29,949 nucleotides of DNA from Bacteroidia bacterium. Lineage in GTDB: Bacteria; Bacteroidota; Bacteroidia; Bacteroidales; Rikenellaceae. Made by a program: the position numbers and the translations under genes. The stretch is taken from assembly GCA_025999315.1 (NCBI GenBank), contig BNXD01000017.1, forward strand, positions 1 to 29,949, written 5' to 3'. Each line of letters begins with the position of its first letter. Within the stretch, counting starts at the first letter, position 1. Below are positions 13,883 to 22,760 of the stretch, piece after piece. Under the pieces are notes generated by a model, which saw only the letters and a program-made list of their open reading frames with translations, had not been told where the DNA came from and did not search any database.

Positions 13883-15598
13883 TCACTGCTTTACGGCCTT
13901 TTTCTGTGCGGGGGCCTGGGCGGCCGGGATGGTGAAGGGATGGCTCTGGCGGCTTTGGTTGCCGCAACGGTCGGTGGCGGTGATCGTCAGGCGGTGATCG
14001 CCGGGGGCAAGAGGCGCCAGATCGCTCAGGTCGGCCACCACGCTGCCGCTTTTGTAGTCGTACTCGAGCAATATCCACCGTCCGTCCACCGTGGCGTTGT
14101 ATTTGGCCAGTCCCGAGTCGGCATCCCTGACAACGGCCCTGATCAGACCGCCTCCGGCGGTGAGCGCAGAGGGTATCTTCACCTGCGAGATCACAGGTGG
14201 GCGCACATCTCTGGCCACTTTGACCTCTCCCAGCGAGGAGAGGCTGCAACTGAGGAGTTTGCCGCTGCAGGAGGTGGTCATCGCCGCGCCGTTGCAGCTC
14301 ATATAGAGCTTGCCGGGCGAGGGGAGGCCCGAGGCGTCGAACTCGACGGTGAACGGAGTGTTGACCGGGGTGGTTTTGCGGTGAAGGCCGACGCTCAGCG
14401 AGTCGGTCTGCTCGAGGGCGAACCACAGATCGCGGTAGAATGTTCCGGCGGGGAAGGTGGCCGTGAACCGTCCGCAGACGACGACCTCCTGTCGGCGACG
14501 GGCGATGCGTCGCTCGGTGGTGGGATAGAGGGGCGGCGTGTTGAGCTCGTATTGTCCCGCGAGGGTGAACCGGCGGACGGTAAGGTTGCCCGCGGCATCC
14601 CGCAGCTCGACGCAGATCGTGTGGCGGTCGCCCGCGACGAGGGTGAGCGTGCCGTTGCCCAGCGAGCGGTCGTAGAGGTCGGCCGGGTCGGAGGGGTCGA
14701 TGTAGCACTTCTCGATACGCGGGCCTCCGCCGCGGTAGACGTCGTAGAGGATGTGGGTGTTGATGGCGCGGTCGCGGGTAAAATCGGTGCTGTCGACCTG
14801 CTTGCAGAATATCGGGCGGCCGTCGACTGAGAGGTCTATGCGATAGAGGCCGTTTTTGTTGCGCTCCTCGGGGGTCTGGGAGTCGTAGGCGTCGATGGCG
14901 ATACCGACCCGTCCGATCGCCGTCACCAGGGGGATGGAGTCGCCTGCCGGGAACGGAATTTGCACATAGTCGGACGGCTGCTCCATGGCCCCCTCGTCGG
15001 GGATGCGCACCAGATAGAGGCCGCGGACAACCGGCGGGGCGTTGTCGACGACGGGCAGCCCCAGCGCCAGGGCGTTGAGCGAGGCTCCCGAGGCGGTGCG
15101 GCGCACCTCGAAATGGAGATGAGGCCCGCCCGAACTGCCGGTGTTGCCCGAGTAGGCGATGATCTGCCCTTTGACGACCCGCATCGTCCCGCGCGCCGGC
15201 CATGCCTCCATCTGGTAGCTTTGTCGGGCATACTGAATCTTTTTGACATAGCTCTGGATGGCGTCGCCGAAGCGTTGCAGGTGGGCGTAGACGGTGGTGC
15301 GGCCGTCGGGGTGGTCGACATAGATGACCTTGCCGTAGCCGCTGTGCGAGATACGGATGCGCGAGACATAACCGTCCGAGGCTGCGTAGACGGGCACGCT
15401 TTCCAGAGCGGGACTGATGTCGGTGCCGGCGTGGTAGTGGTTGTCGCGCAGCTCGCCGTGGGTGCCCGATATGCGCAGGGGACCTTTCACGGGCACGGCA
15501 TACCGCCCGGGAAATAGCGCCCCGCTTCCCTGTTGCGCCCACAGAACCGAGAGCGGCAAAAGGGCAATGATGCAGATGATTATGTCTTTGATCCTCAT
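13883..15598 (-). CDS. Secreted M23-family (LytM-type) metallopeptidase-like protein
   Basis: The 571-residue product starts with a signal peptide (MRIKDIIICIIALLPLSVLWAQ), so it is exported. The LytM domain is at the N-terminal side, residues about 40-185. Zinc-site residues are visible: His56 and Asp60 (HYHAGTD), His106 (VYAHLQ), and His160 and His162 (GPHLHFE). Enzymes with this site cut cell-wall peptide cross-links. The remaining 380 residues show Ig-like beta segments (RVGIAIDAYDSQT, GDRHTICVELRDAAGNLTVRRF) and probably bind or anchor. The full ligand set suggests an active enzyme. It converges on the repeat region at 13 kb and is divergent from the lipoprotein gene at 15721. Confidence 0.9.
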   Translation of the reverse strand: MRIKDIIICIIALLPLSVLWAQQGSGALFPGRYAVPVKGPLRISGTHGELRDNHYHAGTDISPALESVPVYAASDGYVSRIRISHSGYGKVIYVDHPDGRTTVYAHLQRFGDAIQSYVKKIQYARQSYQMEAWPARGTMRVVKGQIIAYSGNTGSSGGPHLHFEVRRTASGASLNALALGLPVVDNAPPVVRGLYLVRIPDEGAMEQPSDYVQIPFPAGDSIPLVTAIGRVGIAIDAYDSQTPEERNKNGLYRIDLSVDGRPIFCKQVDSTDFTRDRAINTHILYDVYRGGGPRIEKCYIDPSDPADLYDRSLGNGTLTLVAGDRHTICVELRDAAGNLTVRRFTLAGQYELNTPPLYPTTERRIARRRQEVVVCGRFTATFPAGTFYRDLWFALEQTDSLSVGLHRKTTPVNTPFTVEFDASGLPSPGKLYMSCNGAAMTTSCSGKLLSCSLSSLGEVKVARDVRPPVISQVKIPSALTAGGGLIRAVVRDADSGLAKYNATVDGRWILLEYDYKSGSVVADLSDLAPLAPGDHRLTITATDRCGNQSRQSHPFTIPAAQAPAQKKAVKQ

Positions 15599-15683
15599 TG
15601 ATTATTGCTGTGAATGGCTGTGTTGTCGGAGCGACAAGATAGTTATTTTTGGCCTGAATCGGGTGCGATTCGGATAAAAATCA

Positions 15684-15691
15684 TAACTTTG
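15684..15691 (+). promoter_or_regulatory. -7 box of the lipocalin-like lipoprotein gene
   Basis: TAACTTTG is a full match to TAnnTTTG and ends 29 bases before the ATG at 15721. AT-rich sequence follows it, as is common in Bacteroidota leaders. Confidence 0.6.
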
Positions 15692-15720
15692 TAGAAAATA
15701 AAAATGTAAAGATTGAGATC

Positions 15721-16164
15721 ATGAAAAAACTGGTGAAAAGTCTGACCGCGCTGGCGCTGACGGCCATTGTGGCAGTTTCTTGCAGCAAGGACGAAGTGAA
15801 TTTCGACCAGTCGCTGCTTATCGGCAAGTGGGAAACGACCACCGACGTCTCCATCGGCGCCAAAAGCGGCAAGTTCTACTGTCGTTTCGATCAGGGCGGC
15901 ACGGGGGTAACGTGGTTTCCGGCCGACGACATAACAGAGGCCGAGGGATCGCCGTTCACCTGGACGCTCTCGAAAAACCAGCTGGATGAGTATTTTCAGC
16001 AGGAGAATCTGGGCGCTCCCGCCCTCACGCTGACCATAGCTACCACCACCCGCGCCGGGGCTCAGGTTTATGAGGGCTATACGATCACCGAGTTGACGGC
16101 CTCGTCGCTCAAATATACCGACAACGTCGACAAAGCCAAAAAATGGGCGTTCTCGAAGCTTTAG
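15721..16164 (+). CDS. Small lipoprotein with lipocalin-like barrel
   Basis: The 147-residue product begins MKKLVKSLTALALTAIVAVSCSKDE, a lipoprotein signal with Cys21. The mature part opens with LIGKWETTTDV, the G-x-W motif typical of small lipocalin-like domains. Alternating beta strands follow (GKFYCRFDQGGTGVTWFP, LTLTIATTTRA, YTITELTASSLKYTD). Such Bacteroidota lipoproteins are common and mostly uncharacterised; they may bind a hydrophobic ligand. It has its own promoter. A hairpin (16198-16233) and an AsmA-like gene lie downstream on the same strand, so some cotranscription is possible. Confidence 0.8.
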   Translation: MKKLVKSLTALALTAIVAVSCSKDEVNFDQSLLIGKWETTTDVSIGAKSGKFYCRFDQGGTGVTWFPADDITEAEGSPFTWTLSKNQLDEYFQQENLGAPALTLTIATTTRAGAQVYEGYTITELTASSLKYTDNVDKAKKWAFSKL

Positions 16165-16197
16165 AAATTAAAGCGTGTCAACTCACCATAGAGATTG

Positions 16198-16233
16198 CTG
16201 CGATCTGACTGTTTGCGGACAGATAGATCGCAG
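16198..16233 (+). other. Hairpin in the spacer before the AsmA-like gene
   Basis: CTGCGATCT (16198-16206) pairs perfectly with AGATCGCAG (16225-16233), and CTGT/ACAG can pair inside. No T tract follows, so it is more likely a leader or processing hairpin than a terminator. Confidence 0.45.
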
Positions 16234-16296
16234 GGGGACATATCAAGAAACCGTTCCCAATCATTTTGCTTGATCCGCAATCGGAGGACCTTGGGT

Positions 16297-19200
16297 ATGA
16301 AAAAATTGTGGAAAATAACATGGATCTCGCTGCTGTCGCTGCTGGGTCTGCTGATCATCGGGGTGAGCGTGGTGTGCTGGATCGTCTTTTCGCCCTCGCG
16401 GCTGACGCCCATAGTGCGCGACGAGGCGGCCAAAATGCTCACGTGTCGCTCGGAGGTGGGCGATGTCGAGCTTACGTTTTTCAAGACCTTCCCGCGTTTC
16501 TGCCTTCGTGTGGACGGGGTGGGGCTGATCAATCCCGTCGAGGGGGCGCCCAGCGATACGCTGCTGTGGGCGGGGTCGGTCGCGGCCGCCGTCGACATAG
16601 CGGCTCTGCTGCGGCGCAATGAATTGATAGTTACCGATGTTACACTGTCCGATGCGCGCATTCTCGCCTACAAGAATCCCCAGGGCAAGGTCAATTTTGA
16701 CATCATGCCCGCCGATACCGTCGCGACGCCGGCCGATACCGCGGCCCTGACGCTGCCTTTCAAATATACGGACATCGACTGCATACGTCTGCGCGGGGTC
16801 GATGTGCGTTATGTCGACGATTCGTCGAAGATGAACGCGCGAGTGGCGATGCTCAACGCCACGATCAAGGCTTCGGGGAACGGCGAAGAGATCGACGCCA
16901 CCATAGACAGCGATCCGTTCACGCTGCTCTTCGCCATGGGCGAGGGCAAGGAGGCGATGAAGGTGAAGGCGACCGGTCTGTCGCTGGCCTCGACGTGCCG
17001 CATGGCGCAGGATACGGTGTCCGCTGCGCTGGGGATCGCTCCGTTCGCTCTCTCGCTGGAGTATGGGGGCGACAAATATCTCGACAGCACGCAGGTGGCC
17101 GTTGACGGGGTGGTGAGCATGGCGCTCGAGAGCGGCGCCATACTGCTCGAGGGGGTGAACGTCGCGTTGGGCGAGCTTGTGCTCGGGCTCGGCGGCAGTG
17201 TAACGATGGTCCCCTCGAGCGACGACATAAACCTCGATGTCGCCTACAACACCAACACGTGGCGTATCGCGAGGGTGATGGAGTTGATCCCCGAGTCGTA
17301 CGCATCGATGGTCAAGGGGATCAAGGCCGACGGCGAGCTCTCGTCGTGGGGCACGGTCCGGGGGGTCTATAACGACAAAAACATGCCGCAGTTGGGCATC
17401 TACCTGAAGATCGCACGCGCAAAGGTGAGCTATCCCGAGATGATACCCTTCCCGCTGCACGATGTGGGCGGGCAGGTGTTCGTGAGCACCGATCTAAGCG
17501 ACGACAAGAGCTCCTATGTGCGTATAGACAACTTCAACGCCAGCACTCCGCGCTCGCGGGTCAAAACGGCGGGGCGCATCGACCGTCTTTTCTCGGACAT
17601 GAGTGTTGACCTGAACACCGATGCCGATCTGCAGTTGGACGAGTTTCAGAGCATGATCCCCGACGATCTGAAACTCAACGTCAAGGGCGCCCTCAAAGGC
17701 AAGGTGCGCTCGGCCTTCACCATGTCGCAGCTTGACAAGATGGCCATCGAGAAGATGAAATTCTCGGGGGCGTTGCATGCGGCCGATCTGGATGTGGTTT
17801 TCGACAGCCTGATGCTACGCACCAACGCTGCCGATCTGCTTTTCTCGCTGCCCAACGACAAGGCGGCGGGGAGCGCCGACGCGCGTTTTGTGGCGGCCAG
17901 CGTCAACGTGCCGGGCGAGTTGAGGGCCACGATGATCGACGGTCCGGTGGCTACGGTGCGCGGGGCGACGATCGACCTTCAGGCCTCCGATGTGAGAGAT
18001 ACCACCCGCATACCCAACGTCCTTTGCGCCTTCAGGATGGAGGGTCTGGTGGCCGATCTGGATTCGATCAGCATGACGCTCGGCGCTCCGTCGGGCAACC
18101 TGTCGGTCGCTCCCCAGCGGCGCATGGCCGACAAACCGCGCATCGGCGTGGACTATCACTGCGCATCGCTGCGCGCACGTCTGGGCAACGACCACTACTC
18201 GACGGGCAAGGTCGACATGAAGGCCGATCTGCTCTACGACGACAGCCAGAAGGACATATTTCTGCAGTGGATGCCCAAAGGCTACTTCGCCATGGAGGGC
18301 GGCCGGATCAGCATGGCTGATCTGAACCGTCCGGTGGAGTTGCCCTCGGTGAAGATGGACTTTACGCCTCAGGAATTTGCCATAAGGGAGGCGCGCGTGA
18401 AGATCGACGACTCGGATTTCGGCCTGAGCGGCAAGTTGAGCAACATACACTCCTATTTCAAAAGCGACTCGCTGCTTGTGGGAGACTTCAATTTCACCTC
18501 GCAGTACACCGACATAGGCAAGTTGATGGAGCTGACCAACGGTCTGGGCGACCAGGCGTCGGTGCGCCGTCCCGCTCCTCTCATGCTGGCCTCCACTTCG
18601 CCGACCCTGCCCGCCGAGGAGAGCCTGCCGACGGCCTACATGGTGCCGAAGGGGATCGACATGACGCTGCACCTCAATATTAAACGCGCTCTGTGGCAGG
18701 TAGATACCATCAAGAACATCAAGGGCGACGTGAAGGTATATAACGGCAGGCTGCTTCTGGACAACCTGAACCTGACTTCGCCCGCCGCCGACATTCAGCT
18801 AACGGGCCTCTATCGCCCCGACCGCAAGAATCACATCTTTACCGGGCTGAACCTCAGTGTGATGAACATCGAGATCGCCAATCTGCTCAAGATGGTGCCC
18901 TCGCTGGACGAGACGATGCCCATGCTGCGGTCGTTCGGTGGCAAGGCCGAGTTTTACGTCTCGGCCCAGACATATATCGACTCGCTCTACAACATGAAGA
19001 TGTCTACGCTCAACGCTACGGCTTCCATCAGCGGCACGAACCTGGTGCTGATGGATGGCGAGACCTTTACGGAGATTGCAAAGATGTTGATGTTCAGCAA
19101 AAAAACCCAGAACAAAGTGGACAGCCTCTCGGCCGAGTTCACCATCCTGCGCAACGAGATCAATATCTATCCGTTCCTGGTGGTGATGGACAAGTACAAG

Positions 19201-19449
19201 GCCGTGGTGGGCGGGCGCCACAACCTCGACATGACGTTCAACTACAATATTGCTCTGGTGCAGAGCCCGTTGCCGTTCCGTCTGGCGGCCAGTGTCAGCG
19301 GCAATATCGACAAGCTCCACTACAAGCTGATCAAGAACCCCTATTCCGAGTTTTATCGGCCGGTGGCTCGCAACGACTTGCCCAACAAACAGATGGATCT
19401 TCGCAACATGATCCGTCAGGCCCTGCTCGAGAAGGTCAAAAAAGAGTAG
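16297..19449 (+). CDS. Large AsmA-like envelope protein
   Basis: The 1051-residue product has one N-terminal membrane helix (ITWISLLSLLGLLIIGVSVVCWIVF) preceded by Lys residues. The rest is a long repetitive beta-rich periplasmic part. It starts with an AsmA-like segment (SRLTPIVRDEAAKMLTCRSEVGDVELTFFKTFPRFCLRVDGVGL, seen in parts), and its C-terminal 250 residues resemble the AsmA C-terminal domain. AsmA-like proteins are bridge-type proteins linked to phospholipid transport and outer-membrane assembly. I chose ATG 16297, after CGGAGGACC, because it places the positive residues and helix at the start; upstream in-frame sequence is non-coding. A strong terminator follows at 19471. Confidence 0.87.
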   Translation: MKKLWKITWISLLSLLGLLIIGVSVVCWIVFSPSRLTPIVRDEAAKMLTCRSEVGDVELTFFKTFPRFCLRVDGVGLINPVEGAPSDTLLWAGSVAAAVDIAALLRRNELIVTDVTLSDARILAYKNPQGKVNFDIMPADTVATPADTAALTLPFKYTDIDCIRLRGVDVRYVDDSSKMNARVAMLNATIKASGNGEEIDATIDSDPFTLLFAMGEGKEAMKVKATGLSLASTCRMAQDTVSAALGIAPFALSLEYGGDKYLDSTQVAVDGVVSMALESGAILLEGVNVALGELVLGLGGSVTMVPSSDDINLDVAYNTNTWRIARVMELIPESYASMVKGIKADGELSSWGTVRGVYNDKNMPQLGIYLKIARAKVSYPEMIPFPLHDVGGQVFVSTDLSDDKSSYVRIDNFNASTPRSRVKTAGRIDRLFSDMSVDLNTDADLQLDEFQSMIPDDLKLNVKGALKGKVRSAFTMSQLDKMAIEKMKFSGALHAADLDVVFDSLMLRTNAADLLFSLPNDKAAGSADARFVAASVNVPGELRATMIDGPVATVRGATIDLQASDVRDTTRIPNVLCAFRMEGLVADLDSISMTLGAPSGNLSVAPQRRMADKPRIGVDYHCASLRARLGNDHYSTGKVDMKADLLYDDSQKDIFLQWMPKGYFAMEGGRISMADLNRPVELPSVKMDFTPQEFAIREARVKIDDSDFGLSGKLSNIHSYFKSDSLLVGDFNFTSQYTDIGKLMELTNGLGDQASVRRPAPLMLASTSPTLPAEESLPTAYMVPKGIDMTLHLNIKRALWQVDTIKNIKGDVKVYNGRLLLDNLNLTSPAADIQLTGLYRPDRKNHIFTGLNLSVMNIEIANLLKMVPSLDETMPMLRSFGGKAEFYVSAQTYIDSLYNMKMSTLNATASISGTNLVLMDGETFTEIAKMLMFSKKTQNKVDSLSAEFTILRNEINIYPFLVVMDKYKAVVGGRHNLDMTFNYNIALVQSPLPFRLAASVSGNIDKLHYKLIKNPYSEFYRPVARNDLPNKQMDLRNMIRQALLEKVKKE

Positions 19450-19470
19450 CGCGGGCAGGGTGGGTATAAA

Positions 19471-19506
19471 CATCACAGGGGACCCTTTGCAGGGTCCCCT
19501 GTGATG
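19471..19506 (+). terminator. Strong hairpin terminator after the AsmA-like gene
   Basis: A perfect 15-bp stem pairs 19471-19485 (CATCACAGGGGACCC) with 19492-19506, with loop TTTGCA. It is followed by TTTGATAAT. It starts 22 bases after the stop codon. The stem is symmetrical and could also serve the converging decayed gene at 19559. Confidence 0.75.
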
Positions 19507-19558
19507 TTTGATAATCTGCCGTCCCGAACCATCATGAGCGAACGTCGTTCGGCAAAGG

Positions 19559-20090
19559 CTATCCAATTAGCTCTTGAAGATTGTAATACATAAGTATCGT
19601 ATCGTCTTTTTCGAGATTCTTATTGGGACTCAGCCGTTTGAAACCATTATTCACATAAAATTGCTCAGCGGCCCGATATGCGTCTGCCGTTATGAAGCAG
19701 CGCCCTGTGCGATTATTGGTTACAAACGTATGTTTTATCAGGTCAAGTATCTTTTTTCCATAACCTTGCCCCTGAAATTTGGCGTATACCCCCAGTCTGC
19801 CTATTTTGACTGCCGGATAATCGCCGCGATGTTTACGGTTAGGAGATAATTTTTTGATTTTTCGCCACACACTCTTACTGCTTTCATCCTGTGATATTTT
19901 GTCATTCGACAGACTGAAGAAAGCAATAGTCGTGTCGTCGTTCTCTATTACGTTATGTAACAGACAACAACCTGCTCAGATATTCAAAAGAGTCTTTGTG
20001 GAAATAATCGTTGAGACCGTCGTCCCCGCAATCGAAATTCTTTATCAGATAATCGGGGGAAAGACGGATGATCCTTACGTTGTCCAACAT
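19559..20090 (-). pseudogene. Frameshifted GNAT acetyltransferase, toxin-like
   Basis: Reading the minus strand from ATG 20090, the frame gives MLDNVRIIRLSPDYL, then NFDCGDDGLNDYFHKDSFEY and LLSVT, then hits a stop. After one extra base at about 19951-19960 the next frame continues VIENDDTTIAFFSLSNDKIS through the acetyl-CoA loop (VYAKFQGQGYGKKILDLI) to LQELIG and the stop at 19559. Joined, this is a GNAT of about 176 residues, the usual length for toxins of the TacT/AtaT kind, which acetylate charged tRNA. The C-terminal 103 residues remain open from a GTG but lack the N-terminal part of the fold. A sequencing error or programmed shift is possible. Base composition is AT-richer than the neighbours, which suggests transfer. 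Confidence 0.75.
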
Positions 20091-20262
20091 CAAAAAGTGA
20101 ATGTAAGGGTCTTGGCAAGACTTTCAGCGCTCTCGGCAACACGTTTGCGCTCCCTTTGCTTCTCGGCAACAGACAGTCGTTCGCTCTTCTCAATTTCACG
20201 GTGAAAAGCGATAAGGTCTTTCCCTTTTAATACGGGCGCGTATTTTTAATGGGCTTTGCCAT
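20090..20262 (-). pseudogene. Frameshifted small antitoxin-like gene
   Basis: From ATG 20262 the minus strand reads MAKPIKNTR and stops after two more codons. A second frame overlaps it and reads PVLKGKDLIAFHREIEKSER and on to AESLAKTLTFTF and TGA at 20092-20090. The join needs removal of two bases (or gain of one) at about 20228-20244. The reconstructed 56-residue, charged, helical protein begins like small proteins that precede GNAT toxins in Bacteroidota (MAKPIK.TP.L.G.D; recalled, not searched). Its stop overlaps the acetyltransferase start as TGATG, the coupling expected in a toxin-antitoxin operon. Both genes being shifted suggests decay. Confidence 0.6.
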
Positions 20263-20309
20263 GTTGCAATATTAACGATACACAATAGGTAATAATTATT
20301 ATCCAAATC

Positions 20310-21698
20310 TCAATACCCCAGTATCCTGAGCATCGAGCGATAGCTCTGCTCCTTGGCGAACAGACGGGTGTAGTATTCGTTGTCGCCCTTGTCGCGGTCG
20401 ATGATGATGTGTTTGGGCGAGGGGGTCAGGCAGTGCTGGATGCCCCCGAAGCCGCCGAGCGACTCCTGGTAGGCCCCGGTGTGGAAAAAGCCGATGTACT
20501 GAGGTTCGCCGTTGAGCTTGGGCAGGAAGATGGCGTTGGCGTGGGTCTCGCTGCTGTAGTAGTCCTCGCTGTCGCAGGTCAGCCCGCCGAGAAAGACCCG
20601 CTGGTACTCCTTGTCCCAGTTGTTGACCGCCAGCTGGATGTAACGCTGGTTGATGCCCCACGTGTCGGGCAGGGTGGTCATGAACGAACTGTCGATCATA
20701 TACCAGCACTCGCGGTCGTTCTGCTGCTTCTGGTTGATGATCGAGAAGAGGGCCGCGCCGCTCTCGCCGACGGTGAACGAACCGAACTCGGTGAAGATGT
20801 TGGGCTCGGCGATCTCCATCTGGGCGCAGAAGTTCTTGATCTGGGCCACTATCTCCTCGGTCATGTATTCGTAGTCGTAGTCGAAGGCCAGCGTGTTCTT
20901 GATCGGAAAACCGCCGCCGATGTTGAGCGAGTCGAGCTCGGGACACACCTTTTTCAGCTCGTAGTAGATGCCCAGGCACTTGTTGAGCTCGTTCCAGTAG
21001 TAGGCCGTGTCTTTGATGCCGGTGTTGATGAAAAAGTGCAGCATCTTCAGCTCGAAACGCTTGTTGCCCTTGATCTTGGCTTTGTAGAAATCGACAATGT
21101 CGTTGTAGCGGATGCCCAGACGCGAGGTGTAGAAGTCGAACTTGGGCTCCTCCTCGGCGGCGATGCGGATGCCCAGCTTGCAACGCTTGTTCATGTCGTA
21201 GAACAGGTCGAGCTCCTCCTTGTTGTCCAGCACGGGGATGGTGTTGACAAAACCGCTGTTGACCAGATTGACGATGTTCTCGACATATTGCGGCCGTTTG
21301 AAACCGTTGCAGATGATGAAGCGGTCCTTGTCGATCAACCCGCCGTCGTACAGCGCGTTGACTATGTGTATGTCGTAGGCCGAGGAGGTCTCCAGGTGTA
21401 TGTCGTTCTTGAGCGCCTCCTCGAGCACGAACGAGAAGTGCGAGCTTTTGGTGCAGTAGCAGTAGTTGTAGCTCCCCTTGTAGTCGACCTTGGCCATCGC
21501 GACGTTGAACATGCGTTTGGCGCGGTTGATCTGCGAGGAGATCTTGGGCAGGTAGGTAACCTTGAGTGGAGTGCCGTACTGCTTGATGATGTCCATCAGC
21601 GGAACGTCGTGAAAATTGAGCTCGTTGTCCACTACCGAGAACTCATCCTGAGGAAACTCGAACGTCTGTTCGATCAGGTCGATGTACTTGTTTTTCAT
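20310..21698 (-). CDS. speA: Arginine decarboxylase, alanine-racemase-fold PLP enzyme
   Basis: The 462-residue cytoplasmic enzyme would decarboxylate arginine to agmatine in polyamine synthesis. Visible features are the PLP-lysine segment YCYCTKSSHF (Lys84) in the barrel domain, the phosphate-binding loop LNIGGGFPIKN, TEFGSFTVGESG, and the second active-site segment GGLTCDSEDYY with its catalytic Cys from the beta domain. GAYQESLGGFGG and a C-terminus ILGY are typical of the flavobacterial type, which is shorter than E. coli SpeA (about 630-660). Decarboxylation of another basic amino acid, such as diaminopimelate, is less likely. Hairpins in the 186-base upstream spacer may regulate it. Confidence 0.82.
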   Translation of the reverse strand: MKNKYIDLIEQTFEFPQDEFSVVDNELNFHDVPLMDIIKQYGTPLKVTYLPKISSQINRAKRMFNVAMAKVDYKGSYNYCYCTKSSHFSFVLEEALKNDIHLETSSAYDIHIVNALYDGGLIDKDRFIICNGFKRPQYVENIVNLVNSGFVNTIPVLDNKEELDLFYDMNKRCKLGIRIAAEEEPKFDFYTSRLGIRYNDIVDFYKAKIKGNKRFELKMLHFFINTGIKDTAYYWNELNKCLGIYYELKKVCPELDSLNIGGGFPIKNTLAFDYDYEYMTEEIVAQIKNFCAQMEIAEPNIFTEFGSFTVGESGAALFSIINQKQQNDRECWYMIDSSFMTTLPDTWGINQRYIQLAVNNWDKEYQRVFLGGLTCDSEDYYSSETHANAIFLPKLNGEPQYIGFFHTGAYQESLGGFGGIQHCLTPSPKHIIIDRDKGDNEYYTRLFAKEQSYRSMLRILGY

Positions 21699-21729
21699 CT
21701 TCTGCCCTTGAAAAGATTTGATCCGGCTC

Positions 21730-21794
21730 GGCTACTTTGTCTGTTTTCGGACAATGTAGCCGTGTTACTTTGCCGTTTTTCGGAGTGCAAAGTA
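21730..21794 (-). promoter_or_regulatory. Two adjacent inverted repeats upstream of speA
   Basis: Arms 21730-21743 and 21748-21761 are complementary at 12 of 14 positions. TACTTTGC (21766-21773) is perfectly complementary to GCAAAGTA (21787-21794). Both arms of the second repeat, and one of the first, carry an ACTTTG core like the -7 box. The pair may be a leader structure or an operator in the divergent speA/HU-like spacer. Confidence 0.45.
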
Positions 21795-21860
21795 GGCAAT
21801 TCTTTTTCTTATTATCAAATATTTCGACCGGATAATCGTTGATTGTAATCAAAATATAAC

Positions 21861-21868
21861 TAATTTTG
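21861..21868 (+). promoter_or_regulatory. -7 box of the HU-like membrane protein gene
   Basis: TAATTTTG matches TAnnTTTG. It ends 16 bases before the first possible ATG (21885) and 28 before the second (21897). Confidence 0.6.
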
Positions 21869-21884
21869 TGAAAAATCGTTCCCG

Positions 21885-22670
21885 ATGGCTGGCATTATGA
21901 CAGATAGCGTGCTTCTGGAGTGTCTTGAGCAAAGCCGCAGAGTGGTGATCCCCGCCTTTGGGGCTTTCGTGCGTTCGCAGATCGATGACAAAGTGGTATT
22001 TACCGCGCTGCTGACCCGCGACGACGGGGCGCTGGTCGCCGAGTTGCGTCGGCGCGGCGCCGTTGACGCCACGCAGGCCCACAGGGAGATAGCTGAGTAT
22101 ATCAAACAGATCAAAGTCGGCGTGGCCGCCATCGGCGAGTATCTGATCGAGGGATTGGGCGCACTTTATGCCGACGAACACGAGATATTCCGCCTCGAGT
22201 ACGACCCCCAGCAGATGGCCAAAGGCGACGAGCCGCCTCACGCCAAACAACCCGCACCCGGATTGTCCGATTGGAAAAAATCGCTCCCCGACATCTACGC
22301 CAAAGCCATCGTCCGCGAGAAAACCGTCCCGGCAAAGCCACAACCTGCCCCCGTTGACGCTCCCGCTCTGCAGCCGGAGCCTCAGGCTGCCCGGGATCAG
22401 CAGGCGACGACATCGACCACGGTCCCGGCCTCCGACCCCAAAAGCGCTGCGGCCGATGGCAAGTTGCCCGATCTGCAATATCAGAAGCCCGAGCAACCGG
22501 TATCCGTTTTTGAACACACGGGCGAGAAACGCCGCGCCGATACGATCATGATCATCGCCATCATCGCCGCCGCTATCGCCATCGGCGCCATGCTGTATGG
22601 CCTGCTACGCTCGCCGGAACCCATTGTCGACCTGAAAAACAATGGCGTAGTGATGGTGGACGGGCGTTGA
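21885..22670 (+). CDS. Membrane-anchored protein with N-terminal HU-like (CCDC81-type) domain
   Basis: The product is 261 residues from ATG 21885, or 257 from ATG 21897 (MTDSVLLECLEQ); neither has a clear ribosome-binding site. Residues about 5-105 resemble the bacterial HU-like domain that begins with RVVIPAFGAFV and DDKVVFTALLTRDDGAL. A Pro/Ala-rich linker (about 120-215) follows, then one transmembrane helix (TIMIIAIIAAAIAIGAMLYGLL) and a short tail. In Bacteroidota such domains are often joined by a membrane helix to SPOR domains; here no SPOR domain follows. A role in envelope or division-site organisation is guesswork. Its transcript ends at the terminator at 22729. Confidence 0.72.
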   Translation: MAGIMTDSVLLECLEQSRRVVIPAFGAFVRSQIDDKVVFTALLTRDDGALVAELRRRGAVDATQAHREIAEYIKQIKVGVAAIGEYLIEGLGALYADEHEIFRLEYDPQQMAKGDEPPHAKQPAPGLSDWKKSLPDIYAKAIVREKTVPAKPQPAPVDAPALQPEPQAARDQQATTSTTVPASDPKSAAADGKLPDLQYQKPEQPVSVFEHTGEKRRADTIMIIAIIAAAIAIGAMLYGLLRSPEPIVDLKNNGVVMVDGR

Positions 22671-22728
22671 GTTTTTTTGCTCTCCGTTTTGTCGCCGGGC
22701 AGCAAAACATGACAGGACGGCAGATTGA

Positions 22729-22759
22729 TTCCCGGGTGTCGGACATCCGGGAATTTTTT
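22729..22759 (+). terminator. Intrinsic terminator of the HU-like gene
   Basis: TTCCCGGGTGTC pairs with GACATCCGGGAA (22729-22740 with 22742-22753, one G-T pair and a very tight loop that would open in practice), followed directly by six T residues at 22754-22759. The next gene's -7 box starts two bases later. Confidence 0.75.
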
Positions 22760-22760
22760 G

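Noticed and set aside
20409..21842. A 477-codon plus-strand frame opposite speA
   Set aside because: It is antisense to conserved decarboxylase motifs and composed mainly of Val, Leu and Asp.
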